Notes: generated by a model not told the origin, from the sequence alone. Positions 36,416-48,147 are shown, counted from the stretch's first letter. The stretch: DNA of 64,000 bases from Cloeon dipterum (GCF_949628265.1 NC_088786.1:5580001-5644000), one strand, 5' to 3'. Numbers and translations are program-made.

Positions 36416-39400
36416 ATTTTGTTAATAAAATATGACCGAAATTTTAGCTTTTGCCTTTTCTTTTGGATTCTTTCAAAAGATTCTAGTTATTTTTTCAGTT
36501 TCAATTTAAATTCAAATTGGAATAAATCTAACAGCTTCATTAACAGAATGTTTAAAATTTCACTTCATCAACCTTTAGTGCTTCGGAGCGCGGAAACGCA
36601 CTTCCTGAAACTAATATTCAAAACAAACATTTCCCCGAGCTACAGGCAAGCGTCCCTGTTGCACCCTGAAAGCAAAGAAATTAAATACGCGCGCCCGAAT
36701 AGCAAACACAGCCAGTTTGGATATTATTTTTCTACTTCTTCTATATAGTCGTGCCGCGCGAACAAATCTCCGTCAGAGGGCAACAAAAGGAAACACAAAG
36801 GGCGCCTCTCTCGTAATATCAGGTTGCACAATGGCCGCGTGATTGCCTCAATGGAACCTTCAATTGCCTGCGATCAGATGTCGCATGGAGCAAAAAGGAT
36901 TCACACCTCTCTCTCCCTCACACACAGAAAAGAAAATATTGTCGGCGAAGTAAAATTGCGAGATTGAGTTGCGCTGCCAAAATAATGCGAGAGGTCCATT
37001 CATGAGCATTATTTTTCTTGAGCGAGCGCACGTGTGCAGCAAGTCCATATTTCCTTTCTGAGCGGTGCGAGAGAATAAGAAGAATTATGAAAGGAAAGGA
37101 AGACACGTATTTACGATGAATGTGATGGACACTAGAGGAGTGCAAAAAAAATCGAAGTTGGAGATCCATTGTTCATTCTGTATTGTCATTTCGTTGTATT
37201 TTTGTATTTGATCTAAATATAAATCCGATTTTAAATCGAAACTAATAAAAATTTTTGGACCTCATTAATGGTGAGGTCGAAAATTTCCATTTTCCTTTAC
37301 ATGTTTCTGAGATCAGAGCCACCCTATTTCATAAAGTATGCCTTGTTCCATTCCCAACAACCAAAAGAAATGCACATATGAGGATTTTAAGTACAAATTT
37401 TATGTGTACACGTGAAATAAAACAACCAACTTCAAGTGTTAGCCTTTTCTCAAGTCCTATTCTTAATATTCTAATCAAAATTAAATTATTTATCCAAGTA
37501 AGAGCTACTAAGAAGTTGTTTTTTTGGGCCAAACCCATAAAAATTGGATCAAAAAGACCAATAAAAATGGCTAAAACTTCTACTCGGATTTGCAACATTC
37601 AAGTAAAATGTTTGGAGCTAAAAAATATGAGAATATTTTAAAAACGTTTAGAGCTCACTATAAAATTTATACGCAAATAATTGAATGGAGTCCTTTTAAT
37701 GTGTGAATGAAGATAGGTTAATTTTCTGACACAAAATCCAACGTTATAATCTGGAAAAATTTTTACTTTGAACACAAGTCAGGGAGAAATCTTAGTTTTT
37801 TTCCTTTAGTACCATATAACTGATCGCTGGTGAATTTGTTTTAAGAAGACCGGATGCGAGCTTGTAGCTATCAAGCTTAATTCCACTGCTGACGGCTAGG
37901 CAGGATTAGATTTAATAATTACTACACTGAGCACAAATTTAATGCAGCAAAATCTAAATTTAGCGCAAGTAAATCCGTTTGATTAAAGTATAAAATTATT
38001 TTCGTTTTGTATTTATCTTGATGATTTTTTTTTAAATCTTGATTAGTTTTTATTGTAAGATTTAACAACTCTAAGTTGACAGAGAAGCACTATGATCTTT
38101 GAAAATCTTTTCCAGTTCTGGATGCATATGGATTGGAAACAGGAACAGACCATCTTCTCTACTTTTTTACGCTCTGCATCTGCATGCGGCGCGACAGAAG
38201 AAGCGAGGATTTGAGTGACGCGTTTTCTTTTTGTAACGCATGTTTCCGCTAAAACACTTTGAAAATCGCTTCCGCAGGCCATTAATAAACGTCTCGTGGG
38301 CCAGCAGGGGCCGCGAAGCGCAAGTTAATGCTCGATTTTTCACCACTCGGCGGATCGACAGGCAAACATCACCAAAGTAGACATCCGCCCCGAGAACAAA
38401 GAGCCAACCAACCACCACTCGCGCTCTCAATGGCGCTTTCTTCGAAGAGCCAGAATTATTGTTGTCTGTCTTTTCGCTCGCGCCCGCGGTTTATTTCGAG
38501 CTCGTAATTTTTTTCTGCAGCGCTCGCTTACGTCCACTTCGTTTAATCAGCAGGTAATTAAATTAGTTTTGGTCCGGATATTTTTGTTTCGGCGACGGAA
38601 GCGGTGCGGGCACGTCTCATTAGTCTGCGTCCAGAACGCGTTCACCGCCAAGCCTAAGTGCTCTAATTTCCGCCAATCGGGCCTACGCGCCATGCCCCAT
38701 ATCAATCAAATGCGCCGAGTGAAAGAAAAAATATCGTCTCTCGCCTACTCGCTCGCATTCCTACCCTCAACCAGAAGAGATGCCAAAAATCAGCAGTTTT
38801 ATTTTGGGCGAATTTGTCATCGATAGCATTAAATTGATAGTCATTATGAGTTTAATTTTTACAGATAAGTAGATTTAAAATACCACACGATTTTAGGAGC
38901 GATCAAATGTTTGTTTGCCTATAGTGCCAATGAGTATTTTATCTAATATTTGTTACATGCTTTAAAGTTTTTGGGTTAATTTCTTCAATTTTTACCATAT
39001 TGGATTTTTCTTATTTGCTCAATTGGATTCTAAAAAAATAAAAATAAACGATGCAAAATTAATCTGCTATGGAACAACGAATATGAAAAATATTAAATTG
39101 AATAGTTACTTCTCGAATATGAAACTCTACTTGACAGGGAGGTTTCAACACCTTAGAGGACAATTTTTGAGTGCGAGCTCATCCATCTGTTTATTTGGCG
39201 TAATCAATTACGAGGGAGCAAGTGAAATATGACGCTGCGCCGTTGAAAACCGCGAGCGGAGTTTTTAATGTGCCGAAGTGGGTGCTTTTGCTTTTTTACG
39301 CGCGGTGGCGGCGACTCTTTTATTTAATCCTCACGCTGCGTAGACACTAGAGCGGTTTTTTTACCCGCTGCTCGTAAGTCCGTTCGCACTCGATGAACTG

Positions 39401-40125
39401 TGTTGAGCAGTGCGTCATGAACGAACGAGACGAAACGAGGGGAAAGAGAGACACTTTTCTCGCACCAAATCGAGTGTAAATAACACGTTTACAAACGCGA
39501 GAGTGAGATGGAGCCGACTTCTCCAAATTTTCTCTTGACGCGCGATGCATGTTTAGTATTCAGAATATCGGGTGTGTCGGTGATGCAGGCCAAAAATGCT
39601 CAAAGATAGTTCGATATGAACGTGATGAAATGCTATGCGAGTTCACCGTTTGCACCGTGCTTACTTAGTAGTTCATGAGCGTAACCGAGCGTAACTTTGT
39701 ATCTAGATTGAGCGACGGAATAACGAGCGACATGGGCTAGTTTTGTAGTTTGTACTCGACCTCGTTAACGCCCAGATTCATTCAACATAATTATATATAT
39801 GCAGCTTCGTTCTCTTGCCTGCGCGAAACCCTCAAAGTGGATTTTGGGCACAACGTTGAAAGTTCATTCCTATAATTAGTTTTCATTTTTAAATTTACTT
39901 CTGATAAAGGAAATGGCAAGTCAGTCTATTTTAGTTTAAACATCAAACCGTTGTGTATTGTGCAGTAACAAAATATACAGCGTTTTGAAAAAATGGGTCT
40001 TTTTTGTCACGTTTTTGCATAAATAAATGTGGATTGTATATCATACATTAAACTCTAACAAAATTAAAAATTAGATTATATATCGTTTGTTTCAATTGGT
40101 TAATGGCTTAAATAATACTGTTATG
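36416..40125. other. Gene-poor interval
   Basis: No gene recognised. GC-richer islets at about 36580-37080, 38150-38820 and 39170-39850 lie between AT-rich stretches; several short frames overlap on both strands and none has splice partners. The 38150-38820 block contains TTAAT and TAATTA cores that might be regulatory. Confidence 0.5.
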
Positions 40126-40416
40126 ATTCTTAGTGGATCGGCACAGGGCGAAAATTGCAAATTATTCGAATTTGAGGATGCAATATCAAGCAGTTATGAT
40201 CGATAAATATTCTGTACAATTTGCAATAGTAAAAATAGGAGCTTGCAGCCACAGTAAAAATTCAAAATTTTCAGGATTTCAAATATGGAGTCAGTTGAAA
40301 GGCAGCAACTTTCCTAAAAAAATTACGGTGCTACTTCAATTTTGGCTTCAACTGATTCCTAAAGGGCGAGTTCATACATTGGCAACAAGGATTCTTCCAG
40401 TATTAATCCTCTTTAA
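40126..40416 (-). mobile_element. MITE family A, copy 3 (diverged, internally deleted)
   Basis: Matches the element of 28328-28770 in inverse orientation, best over 40205-40416, where phrases such as caatttgcaatagtaaaaa and the CCAGTATTAATCCTCTTTAA-type end can be aligned. About 150 bp of the middle is missing, and substitutions are more frequent than between copies 1 and 2, so it is an older insertion. The left boundary is approximate. Confidence 0.55.
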
Positions 40417-40871
40417 GTCATCTTAATACACATTATTCGATGACTTTGAATCAGTTTATATAGTAACGAAAAAACATTCGAGCAAAGTAATTCACTCCAT
40501 TTAAATCCGTTCATAGTCAATAACAATTGTTTCATGATTTGATTGAATCATTTCATAGGCCTTTACATGTCAAAAAACTCGGCCAGTCTTTAGTCTTTAG
40601 AGTTGGTCGACTCCTCCAAATACGGGCGTTTTTTCGAGTAAGACCCGAACAGTAGGCTACCTGCGACGCAAGTTCGAAGAGCGGATTGCATACATTCATT
40701 TCCAGCGTGGTTCCGCGCATGTGCGTCAGCACCATCCCGTCAACAAGGAAAACAAAAACAGAAATCTTGCCAGGGGAAGGAGGAAAACCAATTTAAAATC
40801 GTTCGTCGCTCTGTCGTCGCGAAATAAACTCTGGATAGTCTATCAAAGGTTAGGCCATGTCGAGATGCTAA
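40417..40871. other. Probable promoter region of the death-SEFIR gene
   Basis: 455 bp between a MITE and the first coding exon. GC rises after 40560. I see no TATA box at a fixed distance and no kappaB-type site that I would defend. The transcription start is unknown. Confidence 0.35.
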
Positions 40872-43080
40872 ATGATGCTAGCAACTGAGCGTGTGATTCA
40901 CGAGCCCAGCAGCATGTCAGCTGAGAAACTTAGGTGAGGAAAATGTGCCTAAACCAAAGAAATTGTTAAATTCATAAATATTATGGAATAATCAGGCGGC
41001 AACGTTTGGAAGGGGTGAAGCGGAGCCTGATCGAGGCTGGGGCACCACCCGACCTGGATGTGGTGCTGAAGCCGCTGTTGCGGAAGGCGCGTCAGGTCCA
41101 CGCTGCCTACATCTGCGACAACAGGTACGGCGTGTGCGAGGTGTGGTACAAACTGATGCTGATGCTGGGTGCCACCGAGAGCAATGTGACCAACATCAAG
41201 GCTGACTGGCAGGCGTTCGCCAACCTCCTCGGCTACGACAGGGACACCATCAGGGTAAACAATCCTAAATTGATAAATTTGATGCAGGCTTGATTTAAAT
41301 ATTTCCTCATGCAGTCCATCCAGAACGTATTCAAGGGCGTCGAAGACCCGGTCACCATCACACTCATCGCGTTCATGCAGAAAAGTGATGCCTCGCTAGA
41401 CAAAATCATCGAGGCACTGCAGGCCATGAAGAGGGAGGACATCCTCGAGCAAATCAGTGGTCCATTATCAGGTTTGCAACCCCACAAAAAATATACCTTA
41501 GGTTTTTGTTAATTGGTGTTTATGATTTCAGATCTGTGCGAGAAGGTTATTCAAGAAAATACGGACCAAACCATGGTCTCCAGTGACAGTGGCTTTTCTG
41601 AAGGTATGCTTTCCTGAATAGATTTGCTTATTTTTTTTTAAACCAGAAACATCAAGCAAACAAATGTTTTATTTGCTTGATAAACACCTCCCTTATTTCA
41701 TAATTGAGCACCTGAAAATCAGACCTTGAAGATTGATATTTTTAGTAACCAAATTTCCATTGAATTTAATCAGCAGAGAACTCGGTGGTGATAAAGCCTC
41801 GCTTCGTGCTGCCTGTGCCGTGTCTGCTGCGCAGCAAGGAGGAACTCAACTTCAGCCTGATCTACTCGACGTTCAAGAGTCAGCAGCAGGTGTTATCAAC
41901 GTGCGCCAAACAGGTGGAGGCGGACAGAGACGTGCGCGAGCACAGCGTGATGGTGGCCGCAGCCGACGAGGGCTACGGGAACGACGCCGCGCCGCCTCCG
42001 CTTCCTCAGGGCGGTGAACAGTTGGGGGCTGGCCAGAGAAGCGCCAACTTTGACACCACCGTTCTGCTGACCTTTGTCGAGGACGGTCGGGAAGCGGCCT
42101 ATGAGGTCGCGCGGGCTCTGCGCGCCACCACCAACAGCCAGGGACAGCATGTTGGCGTCGTCATTCTGGAGGAGAATGAGAGCATCGTCAACGTGGACCA
42201 GGACGCCTTTGTCAGGGGAGTCTTTGAACAGGTGAATATTATCATCATTACCACCCGACCAAAATTGTCTATTACGAAATTTTATTTTGCTTATTCCTAC
42301 CGACAATCAATTTCTCGCTTCTGGTCTTTAAAATGTTTTTATTTTTATATTTGAAGCTATTAGAAAAGCCAGGGCTCATTTAATTTTGCAATGCTCCAAA
42401 GTGCGGAGAGAAAAAAGCCTAAAATGGACACCAATTTTGGGATTTTACGCATTTTTAATGTTGTGTTATTAACAAAATGGTCATGTTGGATGGCAATTTA
42501 GTCTGAGATTATGAAATAATTAATTATATTGTGAAACCAATGGCAATATTTTTTAATATAATTTAAATTTTGACCAACCAACATTAAATATTTACGATCT
42601 AATTATCAAATCCATGTATTAAGGAACAAATTGCGCAATGTCGCAGAAAACCCACCGTTAATCTGTTATTTTATTTTATTTTTTCTGAAATATGTGTTGA
42701 TTAATAGCCAATTTTTCAATTCATTCGACTTGACTCGTTAAAATTATGGCAATCCACCAAAACGAAATGTTCATTATTGCTTCCAGGTGGATTATGTTGT
42801 TCCGATTCTGAGTGCAGATTACGCTGCGACTGTGAAGCCAAACAGTCTGTTAGATGTTTCCGGCAGCCTGGACGCGCAGTACGCTAGATATATCTACAAG
42901 CTGATTCAGAATTACTACGTTGAAATGGGCTGCATGAACAAGAAGATCAGGTCGATCGTGCCGACGGGTACGGACAACTCTACCATCACGTACCTGACCA
43001 GTGATCCCGTTTTCAAGGCTCGGAAACTAATGCGTGACTGCGAGAAATTCGCCGATCTGATCTGCCGCAGGAAAAGCTAG
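40872..43080 (+). CDS. ACT1/CIKS-like adaptor with death domain and SEFIR domain
   Basis: Six exons: 40872-40933, 40996-41254, 41315-41471, 41532-41603, 41774-42231 and 42787-43080, joining to 433 residues (419 if the third in-frame ATG at 40914 is used; a TAA precedes 40872). Residues ~85-157 look like a death domain: DWQAFANLLG, spaced hydrophobics, a helix with P, then KREDILEQI, close in pattern to MyD88-type death domains. Residues ~278-425 look like a SEFIR domain: VLLTFVEDG strand (box 1), VVILEE strand, VDYVVPILSADY (box 2) and YIYKLIQNYYVEMGCMNKK, the part most like vertebrate ACT1/TRAF3IP2. SEFIR domains bind IL-17 receptor tails. The ~110-residue linker contains a serine/acidic patch and a proline run. 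Vertebrate ACT1 has no death domain, so the pairing suggests a bridge between IL-17-like and Toll/MyD88-like signalling. That function is inference. Confidence 0.8.
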
Positions 43081-44033
43081 TGTTGCATTTCTTTCACAAT
43101 GAGTGCTAATCATTTTACAACATGATGTTGTTGATTGAAATCCTTTAGTGTTTTAATTGTGATCAGGCCTGGACTGCCTGTGAAGGGTGCAATAATGCCA
43201 TGAATTAGACTTAAATCTGGACTTAAACAAGTTGATTAAATAGTGTGCCAGCCAATAGGCGTTGCTCGATTGCAGTTAGGCCATGACTGTGAAGTGAAAC
43301 AAAGTGATTGCTTAAAGATTCTCACTGTGGTGTTTTTGACATACAAAAACATGACACAAATTTTACAAATTGAAAATATTTAGCAAGAAAATATTTACAT
43401 TACAAGTAGAGATACTGTTAAAAAATGCTTGAAAATATTGCAACGTGTACAGTAACGCAGATTTTCAAATCTCTAAAGGAAGTTATTGTTATTAGAATGT
43501 ATTTTTAACAAAATGTGTAAAGATCTATTTAAAATTGTCAAAATTGTTTATCTTAAAAAATGTAAGACAGAAATATATTGGATAAAAATTACAGCTTTTG
43601 TCTAGAAGTGATTATTTGTGAAATTTATTATTTATTATTATGAAGCGAATAACATAGAAAAATAACAACAGGTTAATAGGATTACGGATCAATAAACAGA
43701 TTATGAAAGGTAGCAAAAATTTTGATTCAAGCACTGTTAGACACAATACCACCTCTCATCTTTAGGAATCGCCAAAATAAAATAAAAACATAAAACAAGA
43801 TGGCGACAGCCCTGCTAACAAAATAAAAATATTTCAGTTCCTATACCTGGTCCGCTAAGCATTGATTTTTTTAAATAATTTGAAAATTGTATCTTCTCCA
43901 TATCAAGAGAGCTCAAGAACGAGAGTAATGAGATTCGCGGGCTTTGCGATTGTGCTGCACTCTGTGTTTCGGGGTGAGAGAAACACATACGAATCATCGA
44001 TCATCCATAAAAGAAAACAAAACAAGCACGGCC
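43081..44033. other. 3' flank of the death-SEFIR gene and intergenic DNA
   Basis: AT-rich sequence; possible polyadenylation signal AATAAA at 43691-43696, which would give a ~0.6-kb 3' untranslated region. Nothing else is recognised before the hairpin element. Confidence 0.5.
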
Positions 44034-44041
44034 AGCACGCT

Positions 44042-44345
44042 CAGCCCCTGCTCACTCATATGGCGCGAAAATGCGCCAGCTAAGAAGTTCTGCAGCCACA
44101 CACAGGTGGCAGGTCGATAGCTTTTTAAGCCAATCAGAGGCCGTCTCGGAGTTTGTTGCCGGTTACGCCCACGGGAAGAGGGAGGCGTAGAGGGGCGTAT
44201 GTGCGGAGTTTTTCGTGGGCGTAACAGGCAACTAACTCCGAGACGGCCTCTGATTGGCTTAAAAAGCTATCGACCTGCCACCTGTGTGTGGCTGCAGAAC
44301 TTCTTAGCTGGCTCATTTTCGCGCCATATGAGTGAGCAGGGGCTG
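44042..44345. mobile_element. Hairpin hAT-type MITE, 304 bp, exact 8-bp target duplication
   Basis: Two 132-bp arms, 44042-44173 and 44214-44345, are inverted copies with only three mismatches, around a 40-bp spacer. The element begins CAGCCCCTGCTCACTC and ends with its complement. It is bracketed by the exact direct repeat AGCACGCT at 44034-44041 and 44346-44353. The 8-bp duplication and CA..TG tips point to the hAT superfamily. The near-identical arms mean a recent insertion or ongoing arm homogenisation. It lies about 140 bp before the NOP16 start codon and each arm carries a CCAAT box (44130-44134 and, inverted, 44253-44257). Confidence 0.9.
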
Positions 44346-44488
44346 AGCACGCTTCAGCAAGGAGAAGGAAGCAAGCCGCGATCTGTGTCTGTGGGCATAC
44401 AATACACTAAATCGCACGTGGAATTTAAATATTTGAAGACTTTTTACTTATTTTAACGGTCTAAAGACTTAAGATTTAAGTTTTCAAA

Positions 44489-45347
44489 ATGCCAAAAGTT
44501 AGGAAAGTAGCTAGGAGAAAGAAGTTCAGACATACCGTCAACAGGAAAAAGCTTAACAGAAAGAAGAAGAGGCTGCCCAACATTCCCTGGTAAATCATCA
44601 ACTGTTTATGTACTTTTTCTTTCCTAAACATGCAAAACTTAACTTACATTACGTTAACAGCGAGGCTATCAAAGAGGCATGGGACAGCACCAGGTCTGTC
44701 AACGTCAACTTGCGCCAAATGGGCCTGTCCAGTGATCCTAATGTGGCCTTAGGACTCCCCAATTCTAAGGTAGTACCTTATCTTTCAATTAATAGGACTT
44801 TTGCTATTTTAGTTTGTATTTTTGCCTACTAAAAAATGAATATCATAATTATGAGTGTTCGATCTACCAATTAAAGTAACCAATTTTAATTTCTTTTCCC
44901 AGAAAAAGCTCGCAGAAGCTAGACAGTTCAACTTGGAAGAAAAGGTGCCCAAAAAGAAGAAATCAGCTCCAGTTGAAGATCCATTTCCGAAATTGGCAAT
45001 CGCTGAGCGGTTGGAAAGAGAGTCCAAGGAGAGGAAGAGGAAGACCCTGAGGCTGTCCACAATGCAGGTCGACAAATGTGCCTACTACATTGAGAAGTAT
45101 GGCAACGACTACAAGGTACGAACTGAGCTCATCAGCTTTTAGACCTGTGTGTAAATTAAAACCACCTTTATTTTAGGCGATGACACGAGACAAAATGAAT
45201 TATGACCAGAACACGTGGAAGCAGCTGAGGGCGCAAATCAAGAAATTCATGGAGTGCAAAGAACAGTGGGACGAGTATTGGAAGTCGAGGGACATGGAGG
45301 CGCCTGAAAGGACTGTCGTTAAAGAGGCAATGGAGGATTCTGATTAA
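44489..45347 (+). CDS. NOP16: Nucleolar protein 16 (60S ribosome biogenesis)
   Basis: Four exons, 44489-44589, 44661-44769, 44903-45115 and 45177-45347, join in frame to 197 residues, slightly longer than the ~180 residues of vertebrate NOP16. The N terminus MPKVRKVARRKKFRHTVNRK and the following basic RKKKRLPNIPW segment match the family's conserved start, which acts as a nuclear/nucleolar signal. Exon 2 carries the conserved AWDSTRSVNVNLRQMGLSSD block. The C-terminal exon holds the conserved YDQNTWKQL..KI..F region. In yeast and vertebrates NOP16 is a constituent of pre-60S particles. The ATG follows directly on an A-rich leader. The 3' end faces the 3' end of the ARL gene, 520 bp away. Confidence 0.93.
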
Positions 45348-45866
45348 TTTTATATATGTTTACCTTAAATATACGAACAATTAACTCAGATTTTTTATCA
45401 TTATTTTGATTTCTTAATTTTCTCACCTAATTTAAATTTAATAATGCATGCTTCCAAGTCAGCGTGTGTTGTTTTGTCGCCAGTTAATTCAATGAACTGA
45501 TATAGAAATTATGGCCAAAACGGAATTTTGTCATTACTTTGCTTCTTTATTCAGATTTAAAAACAAGCTCCAGGGAGCGTTTACATAACGTTTTATCAAC
45601 AGTTCACTTTATTTAAGCTTTGAACGGCATATTGCAGATTTTCATAACTTCTTAAAGAAATTCAAGCCTTGAAATCGTCACAGAGAGAAATGATTGCGTA
45701 TAGTACAAAAGTCTTAAACTAAAGTCATTTCAAAATTAAAATGATATTAAAATTACAGAACTTTACACTTAGAGTAACATCTATTTTGATCAAAATGGAA
45801 ATGCATCACGGAAACAAGTAGACGCGATATAAAGAGAGATGCTCCGTTTCCCGACAGATTCGTTCG
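45348..45866. other. Convergent 3' intergenic region NOP16 / ARL
   Basis: AT-rich space between two converging genes. The complement of AATAAA at 45546-45551 is a likely poly(A) signal for the minus-strand ARL gene, about 315 nt beyond its stop. The two transcripts may overlap. Confidence 0.55.
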
Positions 45867-48147
45867 TTAGCGTGTGGCAAGACGGAAAACTTCAGACTTG
45901 GCGTGCGCGATTGATGGGTGCACTGAGGTAGCTTCGGGGCAGCACTGCGTCCCGAAAACTCTGACTTGGTGCTTGCTCGGAGGTATACTCTGCAAGTCCA
46001 ACGCCACCTCCACCTGCTCGGGGGTCAGAGCGTCTGCCTTGTCCTAAAACCAAAATTCATTTTAGCATTTTTAGTTCTTTGTTTTTCATGAAAAACTTTC
46101 ATTTGAGAAATAAATTTCTTCAATATTTCCTGTTGGAATTTTTGTGCAATGTTTTGACCAATAGATTTTCAATAGCGCGCTGCGCCAGCCGCCAGTGACA
46201 AAGGGTATTTAAAATTGCATTAGAAAAAATGTCTTCCGGCCTTCAGGAGCTATCAAATTTTAGGTTTCAAAAATTGTCAGTTGCGCCAGCCGCCGGTAAA
46301 AATGGCCAGCTGCCGCCAAGCAAAAAATTCGGCTTAGCCGGTCCCGCCAGCCGCCGCCTTAAATCTCGCGGCTGAGACCTCTAATTTGAAACAATGTTTT
46401 TGGCAAGAATTACAAGGTCATTAATATTTTATAATCATTTTAAGAAAAAGAAAGAAATACACGCAGGTTAATATTAAATTTTGATTTTTTGTGAAGGGAG
46501 GGCGAGTGACTGGCAAAGTGTCAACGCTACTTGACATTGTATCCTCTTTTAGATTTTACTCGGCAATGATTGAAGCCAGAAAATTTTGACGATCGCTGAT
46601 TCAGAATTATCTGCAGCTAATATCGAGGCTGTGGATTTTTTTTTGGGATGTTAAGTACTGTTACAGGGCTGAAACAGCCGCTGTACAAGGTATTTAATTT
46701 TCCTTGTAGAAATTTTGTTGGTAATTTTTCCGCGCAGCGTAGAGCCATTCAGTCTATTTAAATTTAGTTAATAATATTTGATCTGCGAAACATTAGACTT
46801 TTGTTGATTGCTGTCTTCGATCATTGATAAAAAAATGTAACAAAACAAAAGTTAAATACCATCTTTCGAAACACATTCTGAGAAATAATTTTTACTAATA
46901 TAATTAATATTTAGTTACAAGCTTAAGAATTTACAGGAATCAGCCAAAATTAACGAAAAATCTAATTCAACGGCGTGAAAACAATTTTCTATTTATCATT
47001 TTATGCTCCTTTCACTCCACAAGCTTAAGTAAATCAAATCTCATAAATATTATGACTTATTTCTTTAAATATTAATTATACAGTAAATGAAACCTAAAAA
47101 ATGAAATACTTAACCAAGATGTTAGGGCCAGGTATAGAAAATAACAATTAAAAAATATAATGCGGCGTAAAAGAGACAAATTTGTCCAGAATTGATTATT
47201 GTTAGTCTCTCATTCTCCATTAATTTTTTAGATTTATTCCATTACTGGTCATATAATCTTGAAAAAATACATATCTCATTCTCCTACAAGAATCTGCAAA
47301 ATCATTCTATCAGCCTACCAGGCTAATATTTTATAAATTCCGTTGCGTGTAAAACTGGAATCTGAAATATATAATGAATAATCATTCTATATACCTGTTT
47401 ATTTGCAAAAATTAGGACTGGTGCGTGGCTCAGTCTCTCATCTCCAAGAAGTCTTTTCAATTCGATCGCCGCCTTGGCCGTCGGTTGTGTGGAATCGACA
47501 ACAAAAATCAGCACGTCCGTGTCTTGGAGGTAGTTATCCCAGTACTGCCGCACTTTTGCTCCACCACCAACTGAACAAAAACATTCATTTTACAATTAGT
47601 GGAGGTGCAAAGTAGCCAAAGCTTGATTGTCTTACGCTCGTAAATTTTTAAACTGACTCCGTTGTTGATGAGATTGACGGCGTTGAAACCTTCTGTTGGT
47701 GTCACATTGGCGATTGCAGACTTTGTGCTTTGCGGAGCTGTGAACTGGGCCAGAATGGAACTTTTGCCGCAGCTCTCGAGGCCCAGGACTAAAATTTTCT
47801 TTTCAGACTCTGGCCCTTCATCTTCGATCTGAAATTACCGAATACCTATTAATTATTTGGTGAAAGTTGATGACTATGATAACATTCAATTGATAAAACT
47901 GACTGCCGAGATGGGAGGAATATTATATTACTCGCGATAATTTACAAGCACAAGAGATACCGTGAATTGTTTGGCATGTTTTCTCTCAAAATATATGCAC
48001 ACGCACCCGTGAAACGTCTTCAAAGCCTTCATCGATATTGGCGCCGTTTTGCCGCTTCTTCAGATAAAATGCGACAAAAGCAGACGCCTGCAAAACAGCT
48101 CCAGAGAGGAAGAGTAAAAATTTCTTATCGGTCCATATGCCTGCCAT
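45867..48147 (-). CDS. ARL9/ARL10-like small GTPase with N-terminal membrane anchor
   Basis: Four exons on the minus strand, 48147-48007, 47828-47636, 47570-47395 and 46043-45867, join in frame to 228 residues. Residues 10-29 (FLLFLSGAVLQASAFVAFYL) are a hydrophobic signal anchor, as in ARL10. The GTPase core has the P-loop GLESCGKS at 63-70, a switch I TPTEGFNAV, ELGGG where classical Arf proteins have DVGG, IFVVDST, and NKQD at 168-171, split exactly by the last intron. The C-terminal VFGT..A.SEV block resembles ARL9. These proteins are Arf-like GTPases of poorly known function. The altered DxGG motif is typical of the ARL9/10 branch and suggests unusual GTP hydrolysis. A large hAT element sits 55 bp upstream of the ATG. 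Confidence 0.88.
46160..46385. repeat. Intronic repeat with three GCC-rich motifs
   Basis: Inside the 1.35-kb last intron of the ARL gene. The motif CGCCAGCCGCC occurs three times in the same orientation (near 46184, 46286 and 46345) in otherwise AT-rich DNA, and the right edge reads GGCTGAGACCTCTAA, similar to the tips of some hAT elements. No matching left terminus or target duplication was found, so it is a transposon fragment at best. Confidence 0.35.

Noticed and set aside
41733-42017. Alternate-frame readings over the death-SEFIR exon 5, including a minus-strand frame at 41896-42306
   Set aside because: GC-rich coding sequence gives open shadow frames; only the frame joined through phase-matched introns has domain motifs.
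44134-44456. Short frames inside the hairpin upstream of NOP16
   Set aside because: They lie within the MITE arms and spacer and mirror each other because the arms are inverted copies.
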